From NCBI GenBank assembly GCA_945861995.1, contig CAMAWZ010000191.1, positions 1 through 5,061 of the forward strand: 5,061 nucleotides of DNA. Direction: 5' to 3'. The stretch comes from Pseudorhodobacter antarcticus. GTDB lineage: Bacteria; Pseudomonadota; Alphaproteobacteria; Rhodobacterales; Rhodobacteraceae. Every line of letters starts with the position of its first letter. The first letter of the stretch is position 1. This document shows, one piece after another, positions 1 through 5,061 of this stretch. A model generated the notes under the pieces. It ran no database searches. It saw only the letters and a list, made by a program, of their open reading frames with translations, and had not been told where the DNA came from. The position numbers were made by a program, and so were the translations under genes.

Positions 1-90
1 CACTCGGTCTACATGAGCGGGCTTTGGTTGTTCGTAACCATGGCCGTTATCGCGCACGTAGCTGTGTACATTTGGCAGCCTTGGTTCTGA
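1..90 (+). CDS. pufB: LH1 antenna beta subunit PufB, 3' part only
   Basis: Frame 1 is open from the first base to a TGA at 88-90 and encodes the last 29 residues of a light-harvesting 1 beta polypeptide. The start is outside the window; the Rhodobacter protein is about 49 residues, so roughly 20 N-terminal residues are missing. Visible parts are the HSVYMSGLWLF entry to the single transmembrane helix, the AHVAVYIW segment and the C-terminal aromatic tail. The His at window residue 19 (bases 55-57) is the expected axial ligand of the B875 bacteriochlorophyll. In the membrane the protein pairs with PufA as the repeating LH1 unit around the reaction centre. The tail reads WQPWF where Rhodobacter sphaeroides has WRPWF. 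pufA follows 13 bases downstream, as in known puf operons. Identification is secure despite the truncation. Confidence 0.96.
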   Translation, partial: HSVYMSGLWLFVTMAVIAHVAVYIWQPWF

Positions 91-103
91 GGGGGATTGA
101 AAC

Positions 104-289
104 ATGAGCAACTTTCACAAAATTTGGCTAATTTTCGATCCGCGCCGCGTTTTCGTAGCGCAAGGGGTTTTCCTCTTCCTGCTGGCAGCGATGATTCACC
201 TCGTTCTGCTGTCCAACCCCGGTTACAACTGGTTCGACAAAGCGAACGCCAAGTATGGCTACGCTCCTGTCGCAGCGCCAGCCGAATAA
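104..289 (+). CDS. pufA: LH1 antenna alpha subunit PufA
   Basis: Encodes 61 residues, close to the 58 of Rhodobacter sphaeroides LH1 alpha. The N-terminus [20 protein letters not shown] is nearly identical to the family. One transmembrane helix spans about residues 14-36, with His32 in AAMIHL as the bacteriochlorophyll ligand. The NPGYNWFD segment follows at the periplasmic edge. With PufB it forms the alpha-beta unit of the LH1 ring and binds B875 bacteriochlorophyll and carotenoid. The start is fixed by homology and by the purine-rich GAGGGGG at 89-95, which overlaps the pufB stop and lies 8 bases before the ATG, so the two LH1 genes are probably expressed together. The C-terminal tail (about residues 46-61, Ala/Pro-rich, ending APAE) differs from Rhodobacter sphaeroides, and this tail is variable and often processed in LH1 alpha chains. 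A strong stem-loop begins 12 bases after the stop. Confidence 0.98.
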   Translation: MSNFHKIWLIFDPRRVFVAQGVFLFLLAAMIHLVLLSNPGYNWFDKANAKYGYAPVAAPAE

Positions 290-300
290 CCGCAAACATC

Positions 301-330
301 GTTGCGGGCGGCCCCGCCGCCGCCCGCAAC
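301..330 (+). promoter_or_regulatory. pufA-pufL intercistronic mRNA-stabilising stem-loop
   Basis: A perfect 12-bp inverted repeat: GTTGCGGGCGGC (301-312) pairs with GCCGCCCGCAAC (319-330) around a 6-base CCCGCC loop. The stem is very GC-rich but is followed by AAACATATTTTC, not a run of T, so it is not a typical intrinsic terminator. In Rhodobacter capsulatus, hairpins at this position block 3'-to-5' decay of the upstream pufBA message, so antenna mRNA outlasts reaction-centre mRNA and LH1 exceeds RC. The same role is inferred here from position and structure. Confidence 0.85.
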
Positions 331-354
331 AAACATATTTTCAAGGCATAACCC

Positions 355-375
355 GACGTGCGCACGCGCGCCGTC
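355..375 (+). promoter_or_regulatory. Second, weaker stem-loop just before pufL
   Basis: GACG (355-358) pairs with CGTC (372-375), and GCGC (360-363) with GCGC (368-371), leaving T359 bulged and a 4-base loop ACGC. It ends 7 bases before the pufL Shine-Dalgarno at 383-389. It may add to the decay barrier formed by the upstream hairpin or affect access to the pufL start. Short GC stems are easily found by chance, so this is tentative. Confidence 0.4.
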
Positions 376-382
376 CAATCGC

Positions 383-389
383 GGAGGGG
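383..389 (+). promoter_or_regulatory. Ribosome-binding site that fixes the pufL start
   Basis: GGAGGGG lies 4 bases before the ATG at 394. It decides against a longer in-frame reading from GTG at 358, which would add 12 residues not found in L subunits and place the initiation codon inside the 355-375 stem-loop. Confidence 0.85.
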
Positions 390-393
390 ACGC

Positions 394-1242
394 ATGGCTC
401 TGCTTAGCTTCGAACGTAAATATCGCGTGCCAGGAGGCACGCTGATCGGCGGAAACTTGTTCGACTTTTGGGTCGGCCCGTTTTACGTTGGTTTCTTTGG
501 GGTCACGACCTTTTTCTTCGCGGCCCTTGGCACAATTTTGATTTTCTACGGTGCAGCACTGGGCCCAACTTGGAACCCATGGTTGATTTCAATTAATCCT
601 CCGCCCGTTGAAAATGGACTGGCCTTTGCCCCCCTTATGGAAGGTGGGCTTTGGCAAATTATTACCATCTGCGCGATTGGGGCCTTTGTGTCTTGGGCGC
701 TGCGCGAAGTTGAAATTTGCCGTAAATTGGGCATAGGGCTGCATGTGCCTTTTGCCTTTGGTGTGGCGATTTTTGCGTATGTTACCTTGGTTGTCATCCG
801 TCCCATTCTGATGGGGTCTTGGGGCTATGCCTTTCCTTACGGCATTTTTAGCCACCTCGATTGGGTGTCAAACACGGGCTACACCTATGGCAACTTCCAC
901 TATAACCCCGCGCATATGCTGGCCGTCAGCTTCTTCTTCACCCCGGCCTTGGCCTTGGCGCTGCATGGCGCATTGATCTTGTCGGCGGCCAACCCGCCCA
1001 AGGGCGCGGTTATGAAAACCCCCGATCACGAGGATACCTTTTTCCGCGATCTGATCGGGTATTCCGTTGGCACACTGGGCATTCACCGCCTTGGTCTGCT
1101 GCTGGCCCTAAACGCCGGATTCTGGAGCGCGATTTGCATCCTGATTTCGGGCACGATCTGGTTCGAGCAGTGGGTTGATTGGTGGAGCTGGTGGCTGCAA
1201 CTTCCATTCTGGGCCAATATTCCAGGAGGCGTAAATGGCTGA
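394..1242 (+). CDS. pufL: Photosynthetic reaction centre L subunit PufL
   Basis: Encodes 282 residues, the same length as the Rhodobacter sphaeroides L precursor, starting [20 protein letters not shown]. It is an integral membrane protein with five helices and with PufM binds the special pair, accessory bacteriochlorophylls, bacteriopheophytins, quinones and iron. Counting Met as 1, the key residues sit exactly where expected: His154 and His174 (bacteriochlorophyll ligands), His169 (special-pair hydrogen bond), His191 and His231 (non-haem iron), Glu213, Asp214 and Ser224 (proton path and QB site), Glu105 (bacteriopheophytin hydrogen bond) and Tyr163 (cytochrome contact). The C-terminus ends IPGGVNG. 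Its last codons contain the pufM ribosome-binding site, and the reading frame overlaps pufM by 8 bases, suggesting translational coupling and 1:1 L:M synthesis. No truncation or lost cofactor ligand is visible. Confidence 0.99.
   Translation: MALLSFERKYRVPGGTLIGGNLFDFWVGPFYVGFFGVTTFFFAALGTILIFYGAALGPTWNPWLISINPPPVENGLAFAPLMEGGLWQIITICAIGAFVSWALREVEICRKLGIGLHVPFAFGVAIFAYVTLVVIRPILMGSWGYAFPYGIFSHLDWVSNTGYTYGNFHYNPAHMLAVSFFFTPALALALHGALILSAANPPKGAVMKTPDHEDTFFRDLIGYSVGTLGIHRLGLLLALNAGFWSAICILISGTIWFEQWVDWWSWWLQLPFWANIPGGVNG
1224..1229 (+). promoter_or_regulatory. pufM ribosome-binding site inside pufL
   Basis: AGGAGG lies within the last pufL codons (encoding PGG) and 5 bases before the pufM ATG at 1235. 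This strong site supports the overlapping pufM start and independent or coupled reinitiation. Confidence 0.85.
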
Positions 1243-2158
1243 GTATCAAAACATCTTCACCCAAGTCCAAGTGCGCGCCGCCCCAGAAATGGGCATGGTC
1301 GAGCAGGTGGAAACGGGAAACCGCACCAAAAGCGCAAGCTTTTCCACCCTTGCGGGTTGGTTCGGCAACGCCCAGCTTGGCCCGATCTACCTTGGCACAA
1401 TGGGCGTAGTATCCTTGGCCACAGGCGCGATTTGGTTCATGCTGGTCGGCGCGTGGTATTGGCATCAGGCAGGGTATAACCCCGCTGTGTTTTTGCGCGA
1501 TCTGCTTTGGTTCTCGCTCGAGCCGCCAGCGGCCGAATATGGGCTTGGCTTTGCGCCCATGGCCGAAGGTGGTTTGTGGCTGATTGCGTCGTTCTTCTTG
1601 CTGATCTCGGTAATTGCATGGTGGGTACGCACCTATCTGCGCGCCGAAGCACTGGGCATGGGTAAGCACGTGTCTTGGGCCTTTGCTGGCGCGATCTGGC
1701 TGTTCTTGGTGCTGGGCCTTATCCGCCCCGTTCTGATGGGCAGCTGGAGCGAGGCTGTGCCTTACGGCATCTTTAGCCACCTTGACTGGACGAACAACTT
1801 TTCGCTGACCTATGGCAATCTGTTCTACAACCCCTTCCATGCGCTTTCCATCGCCTTCCTTTATGGTTCGGCGCTGCTGTTTGCGATGCATGGGGCGACC
1901 ATTCTGGCCGTCACCCGTTTGGGCGGCGACCGCGAATTGGAACAGATCGTCGATCGTGGCACAGCATCGGAACGCGCGGCCTTGTTCTGGCGCTGGACGA
2001 TGGGCTTTAACGCCACGATGGAAGGTATTCACCGCTGGGCGTGGTGGTTTGCAGTTCTGGTCACCGTCACAGGCGGGATTGGTATTTTGCTAACCGGCAC
2101 TGTGGTGGATGACTGGTATTCTTGGGCGCAAGTCCACGGCTATGCGCCGCTTAACTGA
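1235..2158 (+). CDS. pufM: Photosynthetic reaction centre M subunit PufM
   Basis: Encodes 307 residues, one fewer than the Rhodobacter sphaeroides precursor, starting [14 protein letters not shown]. It forms the heterodimeric reaction-centre core with PufL in five membrane helices. Visible ligands are His182 and His202 (bacteriochlorophylls), Tyr210 (tunes the active-branch primary electron transfer), His219, Glu234 and His266 (iron), Trp252 over QA and Asn259-Ala260 in the QA pocket. A one-residue deletion in the FAPMAEGG region near 107-111 explains why numbering after that point equals mature Rhodobacter numbering. Surface acids used for cytochrome c2 docking are retained (Asp89, Glu96, Asp184). 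Position 193 is Tyr ([10 protein letters not shown]) where Rhodobacter sphaeroides has His. The C-terminus ends HGYAPLN, without the extension often seen when a tetraheme PufC subunit is present. pufX follows 18 bases downstream instead of pufC. Confidence 0.99.
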   Translation: MAEYQNIFTQVQVRAAPEMGMVEQVETGNRTKSASFSTLAGWFGNAQLGPIYLGTMGVVSLATGAIWFMLVGAWYWHQAGYNPAVFLRDLLWFSLEPPAAEYGLGFAPMAEGGLWLIASFFLLISVIAWWVRTYLRAEALGMGKHVSWAFAGAIWLFLVLGLIRPVLMGSWSEAVPYGIFSHLDWTNNFSLTYGNLFYNPFHALSIAFLYGSALLFAMHGATILAVTRLGGDRELEQIVDRGTASERAALFWRWTMGFNATMEGIHRWAWWFAVLVTVTGGIGILLTGTVVDDWYSWAQVHGYAPLN

Positions 2159-2163
2159 CCTTT

Positions 2164-2170
2164 GGAAGGA
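2164..2170 (+). promoter_or_regulatory. Ribosome-binding site that fixes the pufX start
   Basis: GGAAGGA precedes the ATG at 2177 by 6 bases. An in-frame TTG at 2162 overlaps this site and would have no Shine-Dalgarno of its own, so the shorter product beginning MSDKYY is preferred. Confidence 0.8.
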
Positions 2171-2176
2171 AACCAG

Positions 2177-2407
2177 ATGTCCGATAAATACTATCACGAA
2201 GGCAATACCACGTCGGCCCTACGCTCTTGGGTGATGTGGCAAATGCTGCGGGGCATGGGATGGGCGGCACTGTTCGTTCTTGCCATTAGCCTGACACTTG
2301 GGGCGATTTGGGCGGTGGGGCAGCTTTTGCCCGCCGAAAGCAAAACCGCGCCATCGCCTTATACCCAGCTTGACCTTAGCGCAGATGCGCTGACCGAACT
2401 GGTCTAA
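2177..2407 (+). CDS. pufX: Reaction centre-LH1 core protein PufX
   Basis: Encodes 76 residues; known PufX proteins are about 78-82. PufX sits in the RC-LH1 core as a single transmembrane helix, leaves a gap in the LH1 ring for quinone/quinol exchange, and in some species supports core dimers. Here a short polar N-terminus (MSDKYYHEGNTTSALRSW) leads into WQMLRGMGWAA and a hydrophobic helix (about residues 28-50), then LLP and a periplasmic tail with APSPYT. The GxGWA start of the helix resembles Rhodobacter sphaeroides (GAGWAGG), whereas the APSPYT tail resembles Rhodobacter capsulatus. PufX diverges rapidly, so position directly after pufM is strong support. The GxxxG motif of Rhodobacter sphaeroides is not intact: the two glycines following GWA are replaced by Ala31 and Leu32. 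The tail may be trimmed after synthesis, as known for this family. Last gene of the puf operon proper. Confidence 0.95.
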   Translation: MSDKYYHEGNTTSALRSWVMWQMLRGMGWAALFVLAISLTLGAIWAVGQLLPAESKTAPSPYTQLDLSADALTELV

Positions 2408-2415
2408 ATGGCTTT

Positions 2416-2444
2416 GGACTGGGCGGGGAAATCCTGCCCAGTCC
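2416..2444 (+). terminator. Stem-loop after pufX (puf mRNA 3' structure)
   Basis: GGACTGGGC (2416-2424) pairs perfectly with GCCCAGTCC (2436-2444). Three further pairs (one G-U) extend the stem to 12 bp around a GAAAT loop. It starts 9 bases after the pufX stop. No T-tract follows, so it is more likely a 3' end-protecting structure or part of a compound terminator than an efficient terminator by itself. Confidence 0.65.
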
Positions 2445-2452
2445 GCACGATG

Positions 2453-2488
2453 TTTGGGCCAATTGCCGGCCCGAACAACTCGGGTTTT
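2453..2488 (+). terminator. Two overlapping weak hairpins, the second followed by TTTT
   Basis: TTTGGGCC (2453-2460) can pair with GGCCCGAA (2468-2475) with one G-U pair. Alternatively CCCGA (2470-2474) pairs with TCGGG (2480-2484) and is directly followed by TTTT at 2485-2488. The two folds share bases and exclude each other. The second has a terminator-like form but only a 5-bp stem, so termination here would be weak. Confidence 0.4.
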
Positions 2489-2507
2489 CCACGGCCCGGT
2501 TCCCTTC

Positions 2508-2522
2508 CCTGTTGGCAACAGG
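2508..2522. repeat. 15-base near-perfect palindrome between pufX and dxs
   Basis: CCTGTTG (2508-2514) and CAACAGG (2516-2522) are exact inverted copies about a single central base, G2515. A one-base centre makes a poor RNA hairpin, and the dyad is more like a binding site for a dimeric regulator. It contains TGT-N5-ACA, not the TGT-N12-ACA consensus of PpsR/CrtJ, so no known photosynthesis regulator is assigned. Confidence 0.4.
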
Positions 2523-2527
2523 CACCT

Positions 2528-2561
2528 GGTGCCGCGTGCGTTCCGCAGCGGCACCCCTTTT
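2528..2561 (+). terminator. Probable intrinsic terminator of the puf operon
   Basis: GGTGCCGC (2528-2535) pairs with GCGGCACC (2548-2555), and TGCG (2537-2540) with CGCA (2544-2547), giving 12 bp with a single bulged G2536 and a TTC loop. CC then TTTT (2558-2561) follow. This is the best terminator candidate between pufX and dxs. The short T-tract suggests leaky termination that could let some puf transcripts continue into dxs. GGCACC also occurs at 2521-2526 and could compete for the 5' arm. Confidence 0.65.
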
Positions 2562-2607
2562 GCCCCCGCTTTGCCCCAGACTAGCCCCTCGCTACTAGCC
2601 CCTCGCT
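2559..2607. repeat. Phased GCCCC tract with a 14-base tandem duplication
   Basis: TTTGCCCC occurs at 2559-2566 and 2570-2577. It is followed by two perfect head-to-tail copies of ACTAGCCCCTCGCT at 2580-2593 and 2594-2607. GCCCC therefore starts at 2562, 2573, 2584 and 2598, spaced 11, 11 and 14 bases, close to helical phasing for the first three. The tract ends 27 bases before the dxs ATG. It could be an operator or an accidental slippage product. I see no convincing -35/-10 promoter beside it. Confidence 0.7.
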
Positions 2608-2634
2608 GCATTTTCTTGCGAAAGTAGGCCTGCA

Positions 2635-4560
2635 ATGACCACATCTTCCCAAACTCCGCTGCCCCACACTCCGCTGCTGGACAAAGTTCAGCTTCCTGCC
2701 GATCTTCGCGGTCTAAGCGACGCAGATTTAGCCGCCCTCGCGGGCGAGTTGCGCCGAGACGTGATCGAGGTGGTGTCCAAAACGGGCGGGCATCTGGGAT
2801 CATCGCTTGGCGTGGTCGAGATGACAGTCGCCCTGCATGCGGTGTTTGATACCCCGCGCGACAAGGTGATCTGGGATGTGGGCCACCAATGCTATCCACA
2901 TAAAATCCTAACAGGGCGGCGCGCCGAAATGGGCAGCTTGCGTCAAGAGGGCGGGCTGTCAGGGTTTACCAAGCGCAGCGAAAGCCAGTATGATCCCTTT
3001 GGCGCGGCCCATTCCAGCACCTCTATTTCCGCAGCGCTGGGCTTTGCCGTGGCGCGCGATATGGGCGGGCCAGTCGGCGATACCATTGCCGTTATCGGTG
3101 ACGGCGCGATCACTGCTGGCATGGCATACGAGGCGATGAATGCCGCAGGCCATTTGGGCAAGCGCCTGTTTGTGATTTTGAATGATAACGATATGTCCAT
3201 CGCCCCGCCCGTCGGTGCGCTGAACAGCTATCTGAACCGCCTTGCCACCGAGACCCCCTTTGCCAGCCTGCGCGATCTGGCGGCGGGCGCAGTGGATGCA
3301 TTGCCGTCCCCCCTGCGCGAAGGCGCGCGCCGCGCCAAAGCGCTGGTCACAGGCAGCGCTCAGGGGCGCACAATGTTTGAAGAGCTGGGTTTTGATTACA
3401 TCGGCCCGATTGATGGGCATGACATGGGCCAATTGCTGGCCACCCTGCGCGCTGCCAAAACCCGCGCGCGCGGCCCTGTGCTGATCCATGCGATTACCGT
3501 CAAAGGCAAAGGCTATGCCCCTGCCGAGGCCGCCGCCGACAAGTATCACGGCGTTGCCAAATTTGATGTCATTTCTGGTACGCAGGCCAAGGCCAAGTCA
3601 AACGCCCCCGCCTATACTTCGGTGTTTGGGCAGGCGCTGACAGATCAGGCCGCCCGCGATGGCCGCATTGTTGGCATCACGGCTGCCATGCCTTCGGGGA
3701 CTGGGCTTGATATTCTGGCCCGCCGCTTTCCCGCCCGCGTGTTTGATGTGGGCATTGCCGAACAACACGCGGTAACCTTTGCCGCTGGCATGGCAGCAGG
3801 GGGGCTGAAACCCTTTGTGGCGATTTACTCTACCTTCCTGCAACGCGGCTATGACCAGATCGTGCATGACGTGGCCCTACAGGGCCTGCCCGTGCGCTTT
3901 GCGATTGATCGTGCAGGGCTGGTGGGGGCAGATGGGGCGACGCATGCAGGTGCATTTGATGTTGGCTATCTGTCGGCACTGCCGAATATGGTGGTCATGG
4001 CCCCCAGTGACGAGGCTGAATTGGTGCATATGGTCGCCACTGCCGCCGAATATGACGCAGGGCCAATTGCATTCAGATATCCACGCGGCGAAGGCGTGGG
4101 CGCGGTGATGCCTGAAATCGGCGCGCCGCTGGAAATTGGTCGCGGCCGCGTGGTGCGCGGCGGTAATGATGTGGCGATACTGTCCTTTGGCGCGCATTTG
4201 AACGAATGCCTGCTGGCCGCCGAAAGCTTGGCCGCGCAAGGCATATCCGTGACCATCGCCGATGCCCGCTTTGCCAAACCTTTGGATATGGATTTGATTG
4301 CCCAGCTTGCGCGCAATCACGCCGCCCTGATTACGATAGAGCAGGGCGCTGCGGGCGGATTTGGCGCGCAGGTGTTGCAGGCCCTTGCCGCGAGTGGGGG
4401 ACTAGATCACGGGCTGAAAATACGCTGTATGACGCTGCCTGACCGCTTTATCGACCAAGCATCCCCCGAAGCGATGTACCGCGATGCGGGGCTGACGGCA
4501 GCGGACATTGCAGCCACAGTGCGCGCCCTGATGCCACAGGTGGCAGCCCTTCGCGCATAA
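2635..4560 (+). CDS. dxs: 1-deoxy-D-xylulose-5-phosphate synthase Dxs
   Basis: Encodes 641 residues, full length for the family. The enzyme is cytosolic, uses thiamine diphosphate and Mg2+, and condenses pyruvate with glyceraldehyde 3-phosphate. This first step of the MEP pathway supplies isoprenoids for the bacteriochlorophyll phytyl chain, carotenoids and quinones. Motifs in order: [12 protein letters not shown] (51-62, His53), [10 protein letters not shown] (81-90, His84), AHSSTSIS (125-132), GDGAITAGM (155-163, Mg ligand Asp156) with ILNDNDMSI (181-189, Asn185), KGKGYAPAE (290-298), catalytic Glu376 in [15 protein letters not shown] (404-408), [15 protein letters not shown] (425-439, His437) and YPRGEG (482-487). 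The ATG has only a weak AGTAGG six bases upstream (2623-2628). dxs next to pufX also occurs in Rhodobacter photosynthesis clusters, where a second dxs is often found elsewhere. No lesions are visible. Co-transcription with puf is possible but would require read-through of the stem-loops at 2416-2561. Confidence 0.98.
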   Translation: MTTSSQTPLPHTPLLDKVQLPADLRGLSDADLAALAGELRRDVIEVVSKTGGHLGSSLGVVEMTVALHAVFDTPRDKVIWDVGHQCYPHKILTGRRAEMGSLRQEGGLSGFTKRSESQYDPFGAAHSSTSISAALGFAVARDMGGPVGDTIAVIGDGAITAGMAYEAMNAAGHLGKRLFVILNDNDMSIAPPVGALNSYLNRLATETPFASLRDLAAGAVDALPSPLREGARRAKALVTGSAQGRTMFEELGFDYIGPIDGHDMGQLLATLRAAKTRARGPVLIHAITVKGKGYAPAEAAADKYHGVAKFDVISGTQAKAKSNAPAYTSVFGQALTDQAARDGRIVGITAAMPSGTGLDILARRFPARVFDVGIAEQHAVTFAAGMAAGGLKPFVAIYSTFLQRGYDQIVHDVALQGLPVRFAIDRAGLVGADGATHAGAFDVGYLSALPNMVVMAPSDEAELVHMVATAAEYDAGPIAFRYPRGEGVGAVMPEIGAPLEIGRGRVVRGGNDVAILSFGAHLNECLLAAESLAAQGISVTIADARFAKPLDMDLIAQLARNHAALITIEQGAAGGFGAQVLQALAASGGLDHGLKIRCMTLPDRFIDQASPEAMYRDAGLTAADIAATVRALMPQVAALRA

Positions 4561-4580
4561 CTAAACTAGCACTTCCAAAG

Positions 4581-4610
4581 AAAAAGGCCCCGCACTGCGG
4601 GGCCTTTTTT
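4581..4610. terminator. Bidirectional intrinsic terminator between dxs and cycA
   Basis: GGCCCCGC (4586-4593) and GCGGGGCC (4597-4604) form a perfect 8-bp GC stem with loop ACT. It is flanked by AAAAA (4581-4585) on the left and TTTTTT (4605-4610) on the right. The T-run serves dxs transcripts on the plus strand, and the A-run serves cycA transcripts on the minus strand. It sits between the convergent stops at 4560 and 4624, so both genes share it. Confidence 0.93.
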
Positions 4611-4623
4611 GCATGTAGCGCGG

Positions 4624-5058
4624 TTACTGTGCAGGCGCAGGGCTGAACTGCGACAGATAGGCGTACAGATCAGCGGCGGCTTCAGCGTTCTTTACCTTGA
4701 AGACCATTTTGGACTTGGCTTTCTTGTCGCCCAGTTTTTCTTGCCAGTATTTGTTCGGGTCTTGAACATAGGCTACAAATTCGACCTCGTTCCAGATCAC
4801 GCCAGCAACGCCGCCAGCGATAATGGACTCGCCATATTTGAAATCAGGATAGGTGCCCGCTTGGCGGCCAAACACGCCGTACAGGTTCGGGCCAGTTTTG
4901 CCCTTGCCAGCCAGAACAGCGCCCGTGTCGTCAATGACAGCATGGCAGGCTTGGCATTGCTTGAATGTTGCTTCGCCCTTTGCGGCATCGCCTGCCGCAT
5001 AGGCAGGGGCGGCCAACAGCAGCGCAGCGGCTGCGATGGTGATTAGGTTGGTTTTCAT
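4624..5058 (-). CDS. cycA: Cytochrome c2 precursor
   Basis: Encodes 144 residues on the minus strand. A Sec signal peptide (MKTNLITIAAAALLLAAPAYA) ends near residue 21-22, giving a mature periplasmic protein of about 122 residues, typical of cytochrome c2. The haem site is CQACH (Cys35, Cys38, His39). KTGPNLYGVFGR (54-65) is the conserved class I segment, YVQDPNKY (97-104) follows, and Met118 in KSKMVF is the expected sixth haem ligand. Several lysines lie near the haem-edge regions (33, 52, 54, 112, 113, 115, 117), as expected for docking to acidic patches on the reaction centre. It carries electrons from the bc1 complex to the oxidised special pair and can also serve respiration. Close family alternatives (a membrane-anchored cytochrome cy or an isocytochrome c2) fit less well because the signal is cleavable and similarity to Rhodobacter cytochrome c2 is high. 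Its promoter and ribosome-binding site lie beyond the window. Confidence 0.95.
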   Translation of the reverse strand: MKTNLITIAAAALLLAAPAYAAGDAAKGEATFKQCQACHAVIDDTGAVLAGKGKTGPNLYGVFGRQAGTYPDFKYGESIIAGGVAGVIWNEVEFVAYVQDPNKYWQEKLGDKKAKSKMVFKVKNAEAAADLYAYLSQFSPAPAQ

Positions 5059-5061
5059 GTC

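Noticed and set aside
358..393. An N-terminally extended PufL from GTG at 358
   Set aside because: The extra 12 residues have no counterpart in L subunits. The ATG at 394 has a strong GGAGGGG site and gives exactly 282 residues.
9..440. A 143-codon open frame on the minus strand across pufB, pufA and the start of pufL
   Set aside because: It lies opposite three recognised genes and includes the intercistronic hairpin. No recognisable domain or ribosome-binding site supports it.
1010..2032. A 340-codon open frame on the minus strand opposite pufL/pufM
   Set aside because: It is the antisense shadow of conserved pufL and pufM codons. The product is Arg/Gln/His-rich without domains, and the sense strand explains the sequence fully.
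2408..2584. A 58-codon reading frame starting with ATG immediately after the pufX stop
   Set aside because: It has no family resemblance I recognise and no Shine-Dalgarno, and it runs straight through the stem-loops 2416-2561. Its Pro/Cys-rich product reads like non-coding sequence.
2408..2634. A PpsR/CrtJ site (TGT-N12-ACA) upstream of dxs
   Set aside because: I scanned the TGT occurrences in the gap by eye and none has ACA at the required spacing. The only TGT/ACA pair found is the TGT-N5-ACA palindrome.
2219..2899. A 226-codon minus-strand frame covering the pufX-dxs gap
   Set aside because: It spans antisense pufX, the stem-loop region and the start of dxs. The product is Arg/Pro/Gly-rich with no motif, which is typical of a GC-rich shadow frame.
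3007..3009. Ala125 in Dxs where many enzymes have Gly before the HSSTS thiamine-diphosphate segment
   Set aside because: From memory, FGAAHSSTS is common in alphaproteobacterial Dxs, and all other catalytic motifs are intact, so it is probably normal variation.
1..5061. Mobile elements, CRISPR arrays, tRNA or rRNA genes
   Set aside because: No transposase-like frame, terminal inverted repeat, spaced repeat array or cloverleaf was seen. The window is accounted for by photosynthesis-related genes and short intergenic regions.

Overview
This window carries the distal part of a purple-bacterial photosynthesis gene cluster. It runs from the end of the puf operon (light-harvesting 1 and reaction-centre genes) through dxs to a convergent cytochrome c2 gene. 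The proteins match the PufB/PufA/PufL/PufM/PufX set of Rhodobacter-type Alphaproteobacteria almost residue for residue. The combination of pufX present, no pufC tetraheme cytochrome gene after pufM, and dxs directly after pufX points to the Rhodobacterales (Rhodobacter, Rhodobaca or Roseinatronobacter-like). The sequence alone does not fix the genus.

Layout: bases 1-90 are the 3' end of pufB (LH1 beta), followed by pufA (LH1 alpha, 104-289). A strong stem-loop (301-330) and a weaker one (355-375) lie in the pufA-pufL gap. pufL (394-1242) and pufM (1235-2158) overlap by 8 bases, and pufX (2177-2407) follows after 18 bases. The 227-base gap 2408-2634 has no convincing gene. It holds several stem-loops, the best of which (2528-2561) looks like an intrinsic terminator, then a tract of phased GCCCC elements that includes a perfect 14-base tandem duplication. 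dxs (2635-4560) encodes 1-deoxy-D-xylulose-5-phosphate synthase. A strong bidirectional terminator (4581-4610) separates it from cycA on the minus strand (5058-4624), whose ribosome-binding site and promoter lie beyond the right edge.

How the genes work together: PufB and PufA form the LH1 antenna ring around the PufL/PufM reaction centre. PufX opens the ring for quinone exchange and may affect core dimerisation. Soluble periplasmic cytochrome c2 returns electrons from the cytochrome bc1 complex to the photo-oxidised special pair, replacing the bound tetraheme cytochrome that is absent here. Dxs makes the first committed intermediate of the MEP isoprenoid pathway, which feeds the bacteriochlorophyll phytyl tail, carotenoids and the quinone side chain. 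All visible pigment, quinone and iron ligands are conserved, so the system looks functional.

I found no previously undescribed system. The most open part is the non-coding stretch between pufX and dxs. The puf promoter and any pufQ gene lie outside the window.
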